The translations under genes were made by a program, and so were the position numbers. This document shows, piece after piece, positions 34,230-43,469 of a stretch of 64,000 bases of DNA. The DNA is taken from contig CBDCUQ010000004.1 in the NCBI GenBank assembly GCA_965222835.1, positions 310,001 to 374,000 of the forward strand. The letters run 5' to 3'. This DNA is from CBDCUQ01 sp965222835 (GTDB lineage Bacteria; Pseudomonadota; Alphaproteobacteria; Rhizobiales; Hyphomicrobiaceae). The notes below the pieces were generated by a model, which had not been told where the DNA came from, made no database searches, and worked only from the letters and a program-made list of their open reading frames with translations. Positions within the stretch are counted from its first letter, which is position 1, and every line of letters begins with the position of its first letter.

Positions 34230-34263
34230 AAAAAAAACGGCGCCTTTGTCTCAGGGGCGCCGT
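34230..34263 (-). terminator. Rho-independent terminator of the bactofilin gene
   Basis: An 8-bp stem ACGGCGCC / GGCGCCGT (34237-34263) is followed on the minus strand by eight T residues (A-run at 34230-34237 on plus). Confidence 0.85.
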
Positions 34264-34286
34264 TCCTATTTGCCGTGCTGGTCGAT

Positions 34287-34805
34287 CTAGCCGATCGAGG
34301 GTGGTTCGGTTGGTTCCGAATTCGAAGGAAATGTCGAGACATCCAAATTGGGTTTCAGGTCGCTGCCTTCTTTTGCGCGCCGAACGCGACCGTCGAACTG
34401 GGCGCCCTCGGAAATGGCGAGCGTCTGGTGGAGGATATCGCCTTCGACCTCTGCGGTTGGGTGCAGGGTTACGTTGCCTGCGCGAATGGCACCGCGGATG
34501 CCGCCTTTGACTTCGATGCTTTCGGCAGACACGGTTCCGATCACCGAGCCTTCTTCCCCGATAATCACCTGCTTTCCGTTGATATCGCCGCGGACGTCGC
34601 CGTCGATCTGCAGTTTGTTCTGCGAGATGATGGTGATCTTTTCGCCCAGAATGGTCAGATCGGTGCCGATGACGGAGGACGTCATGACGGAAGCGGCTCC
34701 GAAAGGCGAACCTTTGCCGGGTGGGCCGTTAGGGGCGGACCCCTGTGCCGGCGAAGGTGCGGGTTTCGGCAGGCCCGGATCAGATGGGTTTGTACGGCCA
34801 AACAC
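34287..34805 (-). CDS. Bactofilin (polymer-forming cytoskeletal protein)
   Basis: A 172-residue bactofilin. The beta-helical core spans about residues 45-140 with regular GTDLTILGEKITIISQ, GDVRGDINGKQVIIGEEGSV and AEVEGDILHQTLAISEGA repeats, flanked by Pro/Gly-rich disordered tails as in BacA/BacB of Caulobacter. Bactofilins polymerise without nucleotide and recruit cell-wall enzymes, for example at stalk or pole. In stalked or budding Hyphomicrobiales such a role would fit, but this is inference. The gene is monocistronic by its terminator. Confidence 0.93.
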   Translation of the reverse strand: MFGRTNPSDPGLPKPAPSPAQGSAPNGPPGKGSPFGAASVMTSSVIGTDLTILGEKITIISQNKLQIDGDVRGDINGKQVIIGEEGSVIGTVSAESIEVKGGIRGAIRAGNVTLHPTAEVEGDILHQTLAISEGAQFDGRVRRAKEGSDLKPNLDVSTFPSNSEPTEPPSIG

Positions 34806-34928
34806 GGATGATCTCCCCTTAGTTACGCGTGAACTCCATAGAACCGAACCGGATCATGAGCCCTTGGACAAATTATGTCGAGATGCGAGAATCCTGAGGT
34901 TTCGCATTATTCGGTCTCCCATAACTGA

Positions 34929-34952
34929 ACCGGCGCCCCCGCGGGCGCCGGT
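34929..34952. terminator. GC-rich stem-loop between bactofilin and the next exported protein
   Basis: A 10-bp stem ACCGGCGCCC / GGGCGCCGGT with a four-base loop lies just after the stop of the gene at 34980-35327 (minus strand). Only a weak T-rich tail (TTCAGTT) follows on that strand. Confidence 0.6.
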
Positions 34953-34979
34953 CCGGAATGAGCATAAGGCAAGATGTGA

Positions 34980-35327
34980 TCAGTGTGGCACGTAAATGTC
35001 GACGAATGGTGCTCGCACCCAGACCCCGCGCCGGCCGACGCGCACTGAGGTGAAGGGAGCATCAACGGCTGTGTGGCGATGGCGGCCCGTTTCGACGTAG
35101 GTGAACGGGGCCTCAACGACGACGTTGCCTTTGTCGTGGCGGTAGCGCCGTTTAGAGTTGTGCCAGCCATAGTCGGTTCTGTCGCCCACGTGCTGGAGCA
35201 TGGACGGTGACGTTGAAGTGGTGACCTTGGCGTAGGACGGGCCGCCGGCTGACGCTGCCGACGCGCCGAGCAATAACGCAGTGGCGACACAAACGCTGAC
35301 AAGGCTCCGCGTCCGCAAATGCTGCAT
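34980..35327 (-). CDS. Small exported hypothetical protein
   Basis: A 115-residue protein with a signal peptide ending ASAASA at about residue 27, after a strong AGGAGG ribosome site at the right distance from ATG 35327. The mature part has three short related units, VVVEAPFTYVETGR, AVDAPFTSVRVG and WVRAPFVDIYVP, which look like repeated beta strands. I do not recognise the family. A stem-loop at 34929-34952 follows. Upstream 35328-35550 holds no gene. Confidence 0.65.
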   Translation of the reverse strand: MQHLRTRSLVSVCVATALLLGASAASAGGPSYAKVTTSTSPSMLQHVGDRTDYGWHNSKRRYRHDKGNVVVEAPFTYVETGRHRHTAVDAPFTSVRVGRRGVWVRAPFVDIYVPH

Positions 35328-35550
35328 TGCAGTATCCTCCTGTTGCTGATCTTTGTTAGCTCGTTTTTGGTTTGGGGGCCATGGCCTGGTGACCAATATT
35401 CGGAGCAGGGTTCACAGTTTGTTTCATGCGCGGCGTCGAACTTGGCTAGTACGTCGAGGCCGCGCCATGCATTTCAGGTGCGCGCGCTGGGTGCGCCGCC
35501 GGGCACCGCTGGGCGCACCTGGTTGATCGTGTCGACATAGCCCAGGCGTT

Positions 35551-35928
35551 CTAGTCGGATGCGTAGCCCTTGAGTGACAGGAAGAGACCGAGCCCGATCA
35601 TCACGAGTCCGGGTATGACAATCAGAGTCGTCGAGGGTCCGACCGCGTCTATGATCGTGGCTGCCATCTGTGGAAATAACATTCGCGCGACGCCGCCTGC
35701 CACGGCCAGCCAGCCTAGGACGGTAATGACGACGGGCCATCCGCCACTCCAAATGTTGTGTACGCGCACGATGGCAAGACCCGCCAACAACAGGAGAATT
35801 CCCGTTAGGAAGATGAGCCCGGTTTCTTGGGCGAGCTTGGGAAACATGTCCTGGTTTAGGATTGCGCTTGCGCCCATGGCTACGAGGAGCGGTCCGGTTA
35901 GCGCTGCGATCAGCTTTGAATTGGTCAT
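35551..35928 (-). CDS. Small integral membrane protein, four helices
   Basis: A 125-residue protein with four hydrophobic segments: LIAALTGPLLVAMGASAIL, TGLIFLTGILLLLAGLAIVR, WPVVITVLGWLAVAGGVARM and LIVIPGLVMIGLGLFLSL. ATG 35928 removes a MRV prefix that would start at 35937. The hydrophobic pattern resembles small DUF-type membrane proteins of the inner membrane, but I cannot assign a family. No partner genes are clear. Confidence 0.6.
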   Translation of the reverse strand: MTNSKLIAALTGPLLVAMGASAILNQDMFPKLAQETGLIFLTGILLLLAGLAIVRVHNIWSGGWPVVITVLGWLAVAGGVARMLFPQMAATIIDAVGPSTTLIVIPGLVMIGLGLFLSLKGYASD

Positions 35929-36257
35929 CACTCGCATTCCTTCTCGGTTCCGATTGAGTTACCTGTTGCGTCGGCAGACGTTGCGAAGTCTCCAATCACT
36001 TGCTGTCGTTCCTGCTGCCATCTCAATAGAAGCATGGGACCTGACACGGCAGGAAAGTATTATTAGGTGCCGGTGCTTTCGTTAGCGCGTCACGGACTAC
36101 CAACATACTTGGGTCGTGTGGGGGTCATGTGGCGTCACTTGGGCGAATTCGCAAATGGTGTGTACGACTTTATTGTTTGGCGCGTGCCCGGAAGGCTTGC
36201 GACCGTGGCTATCTGTTCGGCTTTGATGCGGTCCGTGCGGTCGCGATTTTGGGAACG
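35929..36257. other. Intergenic region without a supported gene
   Basis: About 330 bases between the membrane protein start and the AsmA stop. Longer frames on the plus strand from 36067 run through the AsmA gene and have unlikely composition. I see no terminator with a T-run. Confidence 0.5.
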
Positions 36258-38060
36258 TCAACGTGGCGGCGGAGATTCTGCATGGGGGAGTTGGCGGATT
36301 TCAGGCCCAAGCCATGAGCCGCGGATCGTGACGTGCTGCCGCTGGGGTTCAGCCGACCCTTGCTGTTGTGTTGCTGGTTCGCCAAGTGTGAGCTCAACAT
36401 TGTCGACCGATGGTCGGAACGTACCGGACATGGTAAGCGCGCCTTTCGGTGTCGTTGCCGCAAACTCGGTGGCCGTAAAGGTCCCATCCTTTGCTGTGAA
36501 CTTTGAACTCAAGCTCTTGAGTGGGGTCCGCATGGAGGATGTTTCGTCCCAACCTTGGACGGGTGCGTTGGCTGCTCGTTCCCGCAAACCTTCGATGTCG
36601 AAGGTCAGGGTGCCGCCCGCCGGAAGGGCGATCGAAAGGTCTCCATTGAGGGACGCGATAATTTCGCGACTTGAGCGTCCCTGGCCCGTAAGATTGGCGT
36701 CGATTGTTCCATGGCCTTCGAGGACGGTATGTCCGGATGCCGATTCAAGGGCGCTGCCAACGTCGATCTCTGAAAGCTTGCTGCGCAAACTCACCTGAGG
36801 TGTGCTCGTTTTCATGTCGATCTGCAAATTGGCGCTGCCGGTGCCGCCGCTGTTTAGCGCGACTTCGGCAAAGTCGGCACGCAGGACCCGATCCTTGATT
36901 CCCAGCGTTGCTGCCCCCCGGCCAATGTGTGCGCCATTCACCGTGACCTTTGCTGCTGAAATGCGCAGATCTGCATCGACCTCGGTAATTATAGACTGCG
37001 CTGCGGAGCCACGCGTTTCGGCAATTGCGGGAAAGATACCGCTCAAAAGAAATGGCTGCTGATCTTGGGACTTGAGGTTGAGGTATGGCGCAATCTCAAG
37101 AGATTCGAAGGCGACCGTACCTTGTATGACCGGACTACCCGTGGTGAGGCTCACGGAGAGTGCGCCACTGCCGGAGCTTTCGTCGATACTGTATTGCGCG
37201 CGTTCGAATGATAGCCGGCCATCATTCCACGTCATGGGCCCTTGTGCGTGGAAGTTACGCAAGCCGTCGCCTTCTGGCCAGCGCGTGCCCAGCCATTGTG
37301 CCGCTGCGCGGAGGTCGGTCACGGACAGTTCAGTTCTTTTTGCGTTGAAGGCGATTGGATCGCGGGTGTCGAGCTGGCCGTCGAAGGATGCGGTGAGAAG
37401 GTCACTGGTTACCTCGCCGCGGAGCCGGTACTTCCGGCCGTCAGACTTCTTTTTGGGGCGTATTGATGTGTCGAAATTAAGCGTTTGGTCTCGTAGCCGG
37501 GCGGAGCCTTCGACGGTAAATGATGAGGAATCCCCAATTCTTGTGAGCAGGGCGTTTAGATCCTGAAACGAGTCGTTCGAGGCGTTCCTTTTTATCGTGA
37601 GTGAGCAGTTGCGAAGTGCCAGGGATTCAAAGCTTAGCTGCGAAAGTGCAACGATTAGGGGGTCGACAATTTCTGATGTTCCGGATTTGGCGTGATCTCC
37701 TTGTTTTGGGGGCTGAGACAAGACGAGTGTGAGGCGGCCGCCATCGAGTTCGAGCGGTGCGCGTCCGCCGGAGACTTCAGTGCCGTCACTTTTGCCAACT
37801 CCAAAGAGGCCAAGCAAGAAATTGGTTTCCGGGTTTAGCCTGATCGTCCCGCGTCTAAGGATCAGACGCGGTGAGTGTACGAGTACAACAGGCCGATCCA
37901 CTGTAAATGACGGTCCCGAATACGCGAACCGGCTTCTGTCCGGCAGCTGAAATCCTTTCAACGTTCCTGGAGCCACAATGAGCCAGCCTGCAAGTGCAGC
38001 GACGCTTGCGCCCGTAGCGAGGGCAAGGATACGGCGTAGGCGAGAACGGTTTTTCTTCAT
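36258..38060 (-). CDS. AsmA-family protein
   Basis: A 600-residue protein with an N-terminal membrane anchor (ILALATGASVAALAGWLIVA) and a long beta-rich region ending in an AsmA_2-type C-terminal domain: GHGTIDANLTGQGRSSREII, SLNGDLSIALPAGGTLTFDI and the closing GALTMSGTFRPSVDNVELTL. AsmA-like proteins form inner-membrane-anchored bridges for phospholipid movement to the outer membrane. The frame continues upstream to a TTG at 38195, but the only ATG that places the anchor at the N-terminus is 38060. The product is somewhat shorter than E. coli AsmA. It is monocistronic. Confidence 0.82.
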   Translation of the reverse strand: MKKNRSRLRRILALATGASVAALAGWLIVAPGTLKGFQLPDRSRFAYSGPSFTVDRPVVLVHSPRLILRRGTIRLNPETNFLLGLFGVGKSDGTEVSGGRAPLELDGGRLTLVLSQPPKQGDHAKSGTSEIVDPLIVALSQLSFESLALRNCSLTIKRNASNDSFQDLNALLTRIGDSSSFTVEGSARLRDQTLNFDTSIRPKKKSDGRKYRLRGEVTSDLLTASFDGQLDTRDPIAFNAKRTELSVTDLRAAAQWLGTRWPEGDGLRNFHAQGPMTWNDGRLSFERAQYSIDESSGSGALSVSLTTGSPVIQGTVAFESLEIAPYLNLKSQDQQPFLLSGIFPAIAETRGSAAQSIITEVDADLRISAAKVTVNGAHIGRGAATLGIKDRVLRADFAEVALNSGGTGSANLQIDMKTSTPQVSLRSKLSEIDVGSALESASGHTVLEGHGTIDANLTGQGRSSREIIASLNGDLSIALPAGGTLTFDIEGLRERAANAPVQGWDETSSMRTPLKSLSSKFTAKDGTFTATEFAATTPKGALTMSGTFRPSVDNVELTLGEPATQQQGSAEPQRQHVTIRGSWLGPEIRQLPHAESPPPR

Positions 38061-38296
38061 CGTCGAAGCCGCAGGAGTGATGCCCAGTTGATCGCTGTGT
38101 AATTCGTCAGCCCGGTCGCCATCAGCATGGCGTGCCGCCGTGCTGTTCGCAATGTCCAGCGGTGCCAATTTACGTGATGCATCCAGAAGGTGCAACAGCC
38201 ACCACGCGTCTGATTACGCTTCTCACTGTGCTTCTATACAGACGTGTCAATGGTATATGTGCGTTCCCACAAGATCGAGGTTCAACTTGATCTTGA

Positions 38297-40069
38297 TCAT
38301 GTGTGGATGGGCGTGTTGGGCATGCTTTCGTTTCGGCTGCCCGCGCGCCCGCCGGCAACCGCTTTGTGGAGCAGGAGGACGGGCAAGAGCCCAACAAGAG
38401 CGATTGCCAAACAGCCGGGTGCCGCACTTTCGAAGCGTTCCAGAGCTGCAAGACCGTAAACGTGCGTTGCCAATGTTTCGAAATCGAAGGGGCGCAGGAG
38501 GAGTGTGGCTGGAAGCTCTTTTGTGGCGTCGACGAAGACAAGGAGGCCAGCGGAGCTGAGTGCCGGGATAATGAGGGGGAGATGAATCCGGCGCAGTGCG
38601 CTTAATGCGGTTTCGCCCAAGGCTCTCGCGGCGGCGTCCAGGTTTGGCGAGATGCGCTCGAGGCCGGCGTCTATACCGCCATGCGCCACTGCAAGGAAAC
38701 GAATCACATAGGCGAGGGTCAGCGCAAAGATTGAGCCGGAGAGCAGGAGGCCTGTACGCACGCCGAACCAATCCTGTGCGAGCGCGTCAACGCTGTTGTC
38801 GAATGAGGAGAGAGGGAGAAGTAATCCGACCGCCAAGACAGTTCCCGGCACTGCGTAACCAAGTCCGGCGAGTCTAACGGCCGGGCGTGTGAAACCGTTC
38901 GCGGCGACGCGGCGTGCGTAGGCCAATACCAGAGCGATGGTCACGGCGACGGTGGCAGCAATCGCCGCGAGCATGATGCTGTTGCCCGCCGCTCTGAGAA
39001 ATTCAGTCAGATCTATTACGTCGTGATGATGAAATGCGTTGCTGAGAAGAACGAGGATCGGCAGCGCGAACCCAAATAAGAACGGGAGTAGGCAGATTGC
39101 CGCCACGATGTATCCTCTCCAACCCTCGATGTCTTGGAAAGGTATGGATCGATAGCGTCCGGTGGTATGATGGCTCTGGGCTTTTCCGCGTGCGAAGCGC
39201 TCGGCCGCAAGAATGAGGGCGATGAAGCCTAACGTTATGAGGGCAAGCTGGGCAGCGCCTGCCAAATCGGATCGTTGAAGCCAGGTCGCGTAGATGCTCG
39301 CGGTTAGTGTCGGTACGCCCAAGTGTTGGACGGCACCGAGATCGTTGAGGCCTTCCATCAGAACAAGAGCGGTGCCAGCGGCGAGCGCGGGGCGGGCCAG
39401 GGGCAGTGCGACCGACCAAAACGCGCCCATCGGTGTGCGCCCGAGTGTGCGTGCTACTTCCAGGACGCAGATGGATTGCTGTACGAAGCTCGCGCGTGCG
39501 GTGAGATATACGTAAGGGTACAGCACGGCTGCTATGACGAAAATCGCTCCCGCTTCAGTGCGAATGGACGGGAACCAATAATCCGAGGGGCTTTGCCAGC
39601 CGAAGAGGTGCCGCAAGGAGGTTTGTACGGGACCGGCGTAGTCGAGAAGGTCGGCATAACAGTATGCGGCAATATAGGTCGGTATGGCGAGCGGCAGGAC
39701 AAGAAGCCGATCGATCGCCGCGCGTCCTGGAAAGCGATACATGGTGACGATCCAAGCCGTTGTTGTCCCGATGATAAGAGTCACGACGCCGAGGCCGGCG
39801 GCCAACGTCAGGGTCGCTGATATGGACTCCGGAAGAATTGGGTTGGAGAGGACGGAGCTACCGGCCGTGCTTCCTCCGAGTGCGATCCAAATGATTGCGA
39901 AAATCGGCAAGAGCATCACGCTCAGTATGACAGCAACGGTGACGGTCCACACCGGAGACGAACGCCGCCGTGCGCGCCAATGGGAAACGCGACCGGGCAT
40001 TCCGGCGACAGCTTTGACGATGTCGCGGAGATCGGGACGCAGCAATGAGTGTGGCGTTTGAGCGGTCAT
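38297..40069 (-). CDS. Fe(III) ABC transporter permease (FbpB/SfuB type)
   Basis: A 590-residue permease with two fused binding-protein-dependent transport domains. Twelve or so membrane helices are visible. The EAA-loop motifs that contact the ATPase are VLEVARTLGRTPMGAFWSVA (about residue 225) and LDAAARALGETALSALRRIH (about residue 510). This two-domain layout is typical of FbpB/SfuB for ferric iron without siderophore. ATG 40069 has GGTGGA six bases upstream. The binding-protein gene lies upstream on the same strand with an unknown Cys-rich gene in between. No ATPase gene is nearby, so the partner is probably elsewhere. Confidence 0.85.
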   Translation of the reverse strand: MTAQTPHSLLRPDLRDIVKAVAGMPGRVSHWRARRRSSPVWTVTVAVILSVMLLPIFAIIWIALGGSTAGSSVLSNPILPESISATLTLAAGLGVVTLIIGTTTAWIVTMYRFPGRAAIDRLLVLPLAIPTYIAAYCYADLLDYAGPVQTSLRHLFGWQSPSDYWFPSIRTEAGAIFVIAAVLYPYVYLTARASFVQQSICVLEVARTLGRTPMGAFWSVALPLARPALAAGTALVLMEGLNDLGAVQHLGVPTLTASIYATWLQRSDLAGAAQLALITLGFIALILAAERFARGKAQSHHTTGRYRSIPFQDIEGWRGYIVAAICLLPFLFGFALPILVLLSNAFHHHDVIDLTEFLRAAGNSIMLAAIAATVAVTIALVLAYARRVAANGFTRPAVRLAGLGYAVPGTVLAVGLLLPLSSFDNSVDALAQDWFGVRTGLLLSGSIFALTLAYVIRFLAVAHGGIDAGLERISPNLDAAARALGETALSALRRIHLPLIIPALSSAGLLVFVDATKELPATLLLRPFDFETLATHVYGLAALERFESAAPGCLAIALVGLLPVLLLHKAVAGGRAGSRNESMPNTPIHT

Positions 40070-40128
40070 AATCATTCCACCAATGCCATGGCTGCACGCG
40101 GCGTCAAGTCGCACAGCCAGGCATGGTA

Positions 40129-40629
40129 TCAGGAGGGGCGCCGAGCCAAGGGCGCCGTCAAGGCTACCGCATTGCAGACCGAGTCGAGGGATAACGTTTG
40201 GCCTGCGGCAGTCAGATCGCGGGCGAACCGGCCGGCTTCGTCAATGGTGAGATCGATCACGCTCGATTCGAGCAATGCAAATGCGCAGGCCCGTAACGTC
40301 GGGCACGCGCCGTGCTGGCTGGCGGCGACAATCGATATGGCAAGACATTCGTCGCGGCAAAAGCCGGGGCAGCCGGGTGGCAGTGTTTCGATGTTTCTTC
40401 CAGCGCTACGGTGTATGGCTCCTGCAAAGCGGCAGATGCCGTCGAGAAGGCGGTCGGCCGCAGCTGGACCCGCTGCGTCGCAAAATTCGTGATGTGTGAA
40501 AGCCCTTGCGACTTTATCACCGGCGGCGAGGCTGGAATAGGCCCGCCTGAATGAAACACCGACCAGACGTTCGGGCCGTTTGGTCTGGCGGGGCATGCGT
40601 GGATCGAGGGGCGAGAGGGTTCGTGCCAT
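40129..40629 (-). CDS. Cys-rich unknown protein in the iron-transport operon
   Basis: A 166-residue protein I do not recognise. It is soluble with no signal peptide and has many cysteines: FCDAAG, GICRFAGA, then the dense PGCPGFCRDECLAISI (CX3CX3C) and GACPTLRACAF. A middle helix AAADRLLDGICRFAGAIHRS and a C-terminal ELTIDEAGRFARDLTAAG-like helix frame them. ATG 40629 has GGAAAG upstream, whereas the ATG at 40647 has none. The position between permease and binding-protein genes on the same strand implies co-expression. The Cys pattern suggests a metal- or cluster-binding role, perhaps iron sensing or delivery, but this is inference. Confidence 0.6.
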   Translation of the reverse strand: MARTLSPLDPRMPRQTKRPERLVGVSFRRAYSSLAAGDKVARAFTHHEFCDAAGPAAADRLLDGICRFAGAIHRSAGRNIETLPPGCPGFCRDECLAISIVAASQHGACPTLRACAFALLESSVIDLTIDEAGRFARDLTAAGQTLSLDSVCNAVALTAPLARRPS

Positions 40630-40710
40630 AGACGCTTTCCAGTTCATCGACCGTACGACGGCGGTTGCCGTCGCTCTTCTTTGAGTCTCAGAGGTGCGGG
40701 TATCGGCAGG

Positions 40711-41763
40711 TCAGGAATTGGGACCCAAATCGAATTTTACCTTGTCGACGAGCTCTGATGCTTTTTTTCGGAACTCGGCAATCTTGCTGAGAGGCAAGGC
40801 GTCGGGCTTGAGCTTGCCCCAGCTTTCGACCAATTCGGTGGATGCAACACCCTCGACGGCGGGATATTCGCCGTTACCCTTCGCATATAGCGCCTGCGCT
40901 TCTGGTGTCAGAAGGAACGTCATCAATTTGACAGCATTTGCCTTGTTGGGGGCGTGGGCCGCGAGCGACATGCCTGAAATGTTGACGTGTGTGCCCCGAT
41001 CATTGGCGTTGGGGAAAACGAGCTTTACCGCTTCCGCCCAAGGCCTCTGCTTGGGGTTCTTAAGCATGGCGGCCATGTAGTAGGTGTTTCCTATGGCGAG
41101 ATCGCAGAGGCCTGCCATGACGTCGCGCACGCCTTCGCGGTCGCCGCCGGCTGGTTTGCGCGCAAGGTTGTGCTTGAGACCTTGGAGCCAGGTCTCTGCT
41201 TTCTCTTCGCCAAGATGGGCGATCATCGATGCGATCAATGCGATGTTGTAGGTGTGTTGCCCGGAGCGGATGCAGATCTTGCCTTTCCACTTGGGGTCGG
41301 CAAGCTCTTCGTAAGTGATTTGATCCTGCTTGACGCGGTCTTTTGATGCGTAGACCACGCGTGCGCGCCGCGTGAGGGCAAACCAGTGACCTTCGGGATC
41401 GCGGAGAGCGGCGGACAGGCGGTCATTAATGCTGGGATCGACGAGTGTTTGTGTGACAGCCTTGGACTTTGCCCGTGTCATGAGGCCGAACTCGTTGGTT
41501 AGCAGAACGTCGGCAGGGCTGTTGGATCCTTCTGCCGCCATGCGCTCAATCAATCCATCTTTCGCGAAGATGAACCTCACCTTCACGCCTTCCTTTTCGG
41601 TGAAAGCGGCGAGTATCGGTTTGATGAGGTTGGGCTCGCGCGTGCTGTAGACGTTGACCTCGTCGGCGTGCGCGACGTTCTGCGGCGCTGCCGCTAGCGC
41701 GGCAAGAGTATATGCTAAGCAAACGATGCTGCGGATCACACGATGCATTGTCGGGCGTTGCAT
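40711..41763 (-). CDS. Fe(III) ABC transporter substrate-binding protein (FbpA/FutA type)
   Basis: A 350-residue periplasmic binding protein with a signal peptide (about residues 1-33, ending AHA). The mature protein starts DEVNVYSTREPNLIKPILAAF, then KGKICIRSGQHTYNIALIAS and NTYYMAAMLKN, where the adjacent tyrosines match the iron-coordinating Tyr pair of FutA-like proteins. ATG 41763 has GGAGG ten bases upstream. It is the first gene of the operon running to 38297. The leader region 41764-41974 could carry an iron-responsive operator. Confidence 0.9.
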   Translation of the reverse strand: MQRPTMHRVIRSIVCLAYTLAALAAAPQNVAHADEVNVYSTREPNLIKPILAAFTEKEGVKVRFIFAKDGLIERMAAEGSNSPADVLLTNEFGLMTRAKSKAVTQTLVDPSINDRLSAALRDPEGHWFALTRRARVVYASKDRVKQDQITYEELADPKWKGKICIRSGQHTYNIALIASMIAHLGEEKAETWLQGLKHNLARKPAGGDREGVRDVMAGLCDLAIGNTYYMAAMLKNPKQRPWAEAVKLVFPNANDRGTHVNISGMSLAAHAPNKANAVKLMTFLLTPEAQALYAKGNGEYPAVEGVASTELVESWGKLKPDALPLSKIAEFRKKASELVDKVKFDLGPNS

Positions 41764-41974
41764 AAGGTCCTCCAATATCCAGGATTCAAAGTCCAGGTAT
41801 TGTGTTGTGAGTTTCGTCTTCGGAGTGCTTTTGACGTTTGTGCGCGCGACTAGAGCAGCGGGATGATGTTGCGTCAAGAAACGTGCGACGATGCGAGCAG
41901 ATTGGAAATTCTCTAATTAAAAACTTGATGGGCCGTTGATGAGACGGCACCTGTGCAGGAGGATGATTGAAACG

Positions 41975-43270
41975 TCAATTGTCCCTTCGGTTGTTGCGAA
42001 AAATCAGAGTTACGCTCGTTCCTTTTCCAAGAATGCTGTCAATGGAGATTTCAGCGCCATTTGCTTCGGCGAGACTCCGTACAAGGGGTAGGCCAAGTCC
42101 CAATCCTCCGCCTTCGCGGTTCGCGGGCGGCGGTGGGTCATCTTTATCAAGAGCGCGTGCGATTTCTGCACGTGTCATTCCGCGGCCGGCGTCCCGAACG
42201 GTGATGGTTGGGTCTCCCGCCTTCGACAAACCGGTCGACACCATGACGCCGCCGCCGGCGGGCGTGAACTTGATGGCATTGGTCAGAAGATTGTTGAGCA
42301 CTTGCCTCACTTCGGTGGCGTCTGCATACACCCGCAGGGCGGCATGCCAGGGTCGTGTTTTAAGTGTAATGCCGGCGCGATCGGAGACGAGAACGAGAGG
42401 GGCTGTGACGCTCTCGCACAATTTGTTGAGATCGATGGTTTCCTTTGCGGCAGAGGGCTCTGTCTTACGTGCCTGTGCGGCTGCATTTTCTGACATCATG
42501 CGGTTGATGATCTCGAGCGCGTGTTTGGCATTCTGCGCTATTCCGGCTGCATAGCTGCTGTAACGCTGGTTTCCCATGGGGCCGAGCTGCTCGTCACGCA
42601 TGACCTCGGCGGCTGCCGCGATAGCGCTTAATGGCGTTTTGATCTCGTGTGCGAGCCGGGCTTTTGGTCTTGCCAAATCTGGTGCCAGCGATGGATGCTT
42701 TGCAGGCTTCTGCGCTGTCTCTGGCTTTTCGGATTCACGTGCAGGGTCGTGGGCGTGGACGTCGGATTGGTTGCGGGCGGGCGGTTGGATCGTTTGCGCC
42801 GGGGCGGCACGGCCCGCCCGGATCTGGCGGGCAATGTCGCGCAGGGATGTTGCACCGCTCTTTCGCCGGCTTATTGCGCCCATATTATCAGGCTCGAGAG
42901 GGCCGGTTTTGAACTCCACCAGGACAATGCCGCTGCCGGGCGCGGCAAAGGGCACCAGTTGCCACGACGCGGTTTCGATGCAGCGCGTTGTTTCGCCCTG
43001 CAATGTTGGGGCGGGCGACGTCTTCAGGAGATCCCTGCGCTCCTCGGTATTGGGTGCCGACGCAAGGACGTCGCGGGCCGCGTCGAAGAGCGCTTTTTCG
43101 GGCGTGCCGGCCTTTCCCAGCCGTTCGGCTCCGCCTTGGTTGGTGGCTATAACACGTCTTGCGTGCGCATCTATGGCCCAAACGGGGTTGGTGCTGGCGG
43201 CGAGTAGGGCCGTCAGGTCATCGGGCACGGGATCTTGGGTCAGGATGACCACTCCGGCAGGCATGCTCAT
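41975..43270 (-). CDS. Soluble PAS-like sensor histidine kinase
   Basis: A 431-residue histidine kinase without membrane helices. Residues about 15-70 resemble a PAS fold (NPVWAIDAHARRVIATNQGG). The H-box is KARLAHEIKTPLSAI with the phospho-accepting H208. The catalytic domain has the N-box NNLLTNAIKFTPAGGG, G1 RDAGRGM and G2 GGGLGLGLPLVRSL. A charged, Pro-rich linker of about 60 residues separates sensor and kinase. It has no response regulator next to it; the nearest is the FixJ-type gene at 45169-45768. Pairing with it is only a guess. Its start faces away from the phasin gene. Confidence 0.87.
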   Translation of the reverse strand: MSMPAGVVILTQDPVPDDLTALLAASTNPVWAIDAHARRVIATNQGGAERLGKAGTPEKALFDAARDVLASAPNTEERRDLLKTSPAPTLQGETTRCIETASWQLVPFAAPGSGIVLVEFKTGPLEPDNMGAISRRKSGATSLRDIARQIRAGRAAPAQTIQPPARNQSDVHAHDPARESEKPETAQKPAKHPSLAPDLARPKARLAHEIKTPLSAIAAAAEVMRDEQLGPMGNQRYSSYAAGIAQNAKHALEIINRMMSENAAAQARKTEPSAAKETIDLNKLCESVTAPLVLVSDRAGITLKTRPWHAALRVYADATEVRQVLNNLLTNAIKFTPAGGGVMVSTGLSKAGDPTITVRDAGRGMTRAEIARALDKDDPPPPANREGGGLGLGLPLVRSLAEANGAEISIDSILGKGTSVTLIFRNNRRDN

Positions 43271-43469
43271 AAACCCATTTCAATTGAGCAGCTTGGGTGT
43301 GTAAGCTATACTCAAAACGTCGTATTTTCGAGTGTGCGCTGGCGGGTGTAGTTTCTGGTGACTGGACGCCGCGTTATTGTGGTCATTAAAGAATGCTACA
43401 GTGGGACGTTCAGTGGTCGTGCTGCAATCGGGCCGCACGGTGCTTGTCCACATGAGGAGATTACCGTTG

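Noticed and set aside
36067..36798. Plus-strand open frame of 243 codons across the AsmA stop
   Set aside because: It overlaps the AsmA gene in antisense, has Arg/Trp/Cys-rich composition and no recognisable domain.
41902..41916. TTGGAAATTCTCTAA before the iron operon as an Irr/Fur-like box
   Set aside because: Only a loose match to the iron-control dyad (extra bases in the right arm); not enough to call an operator.
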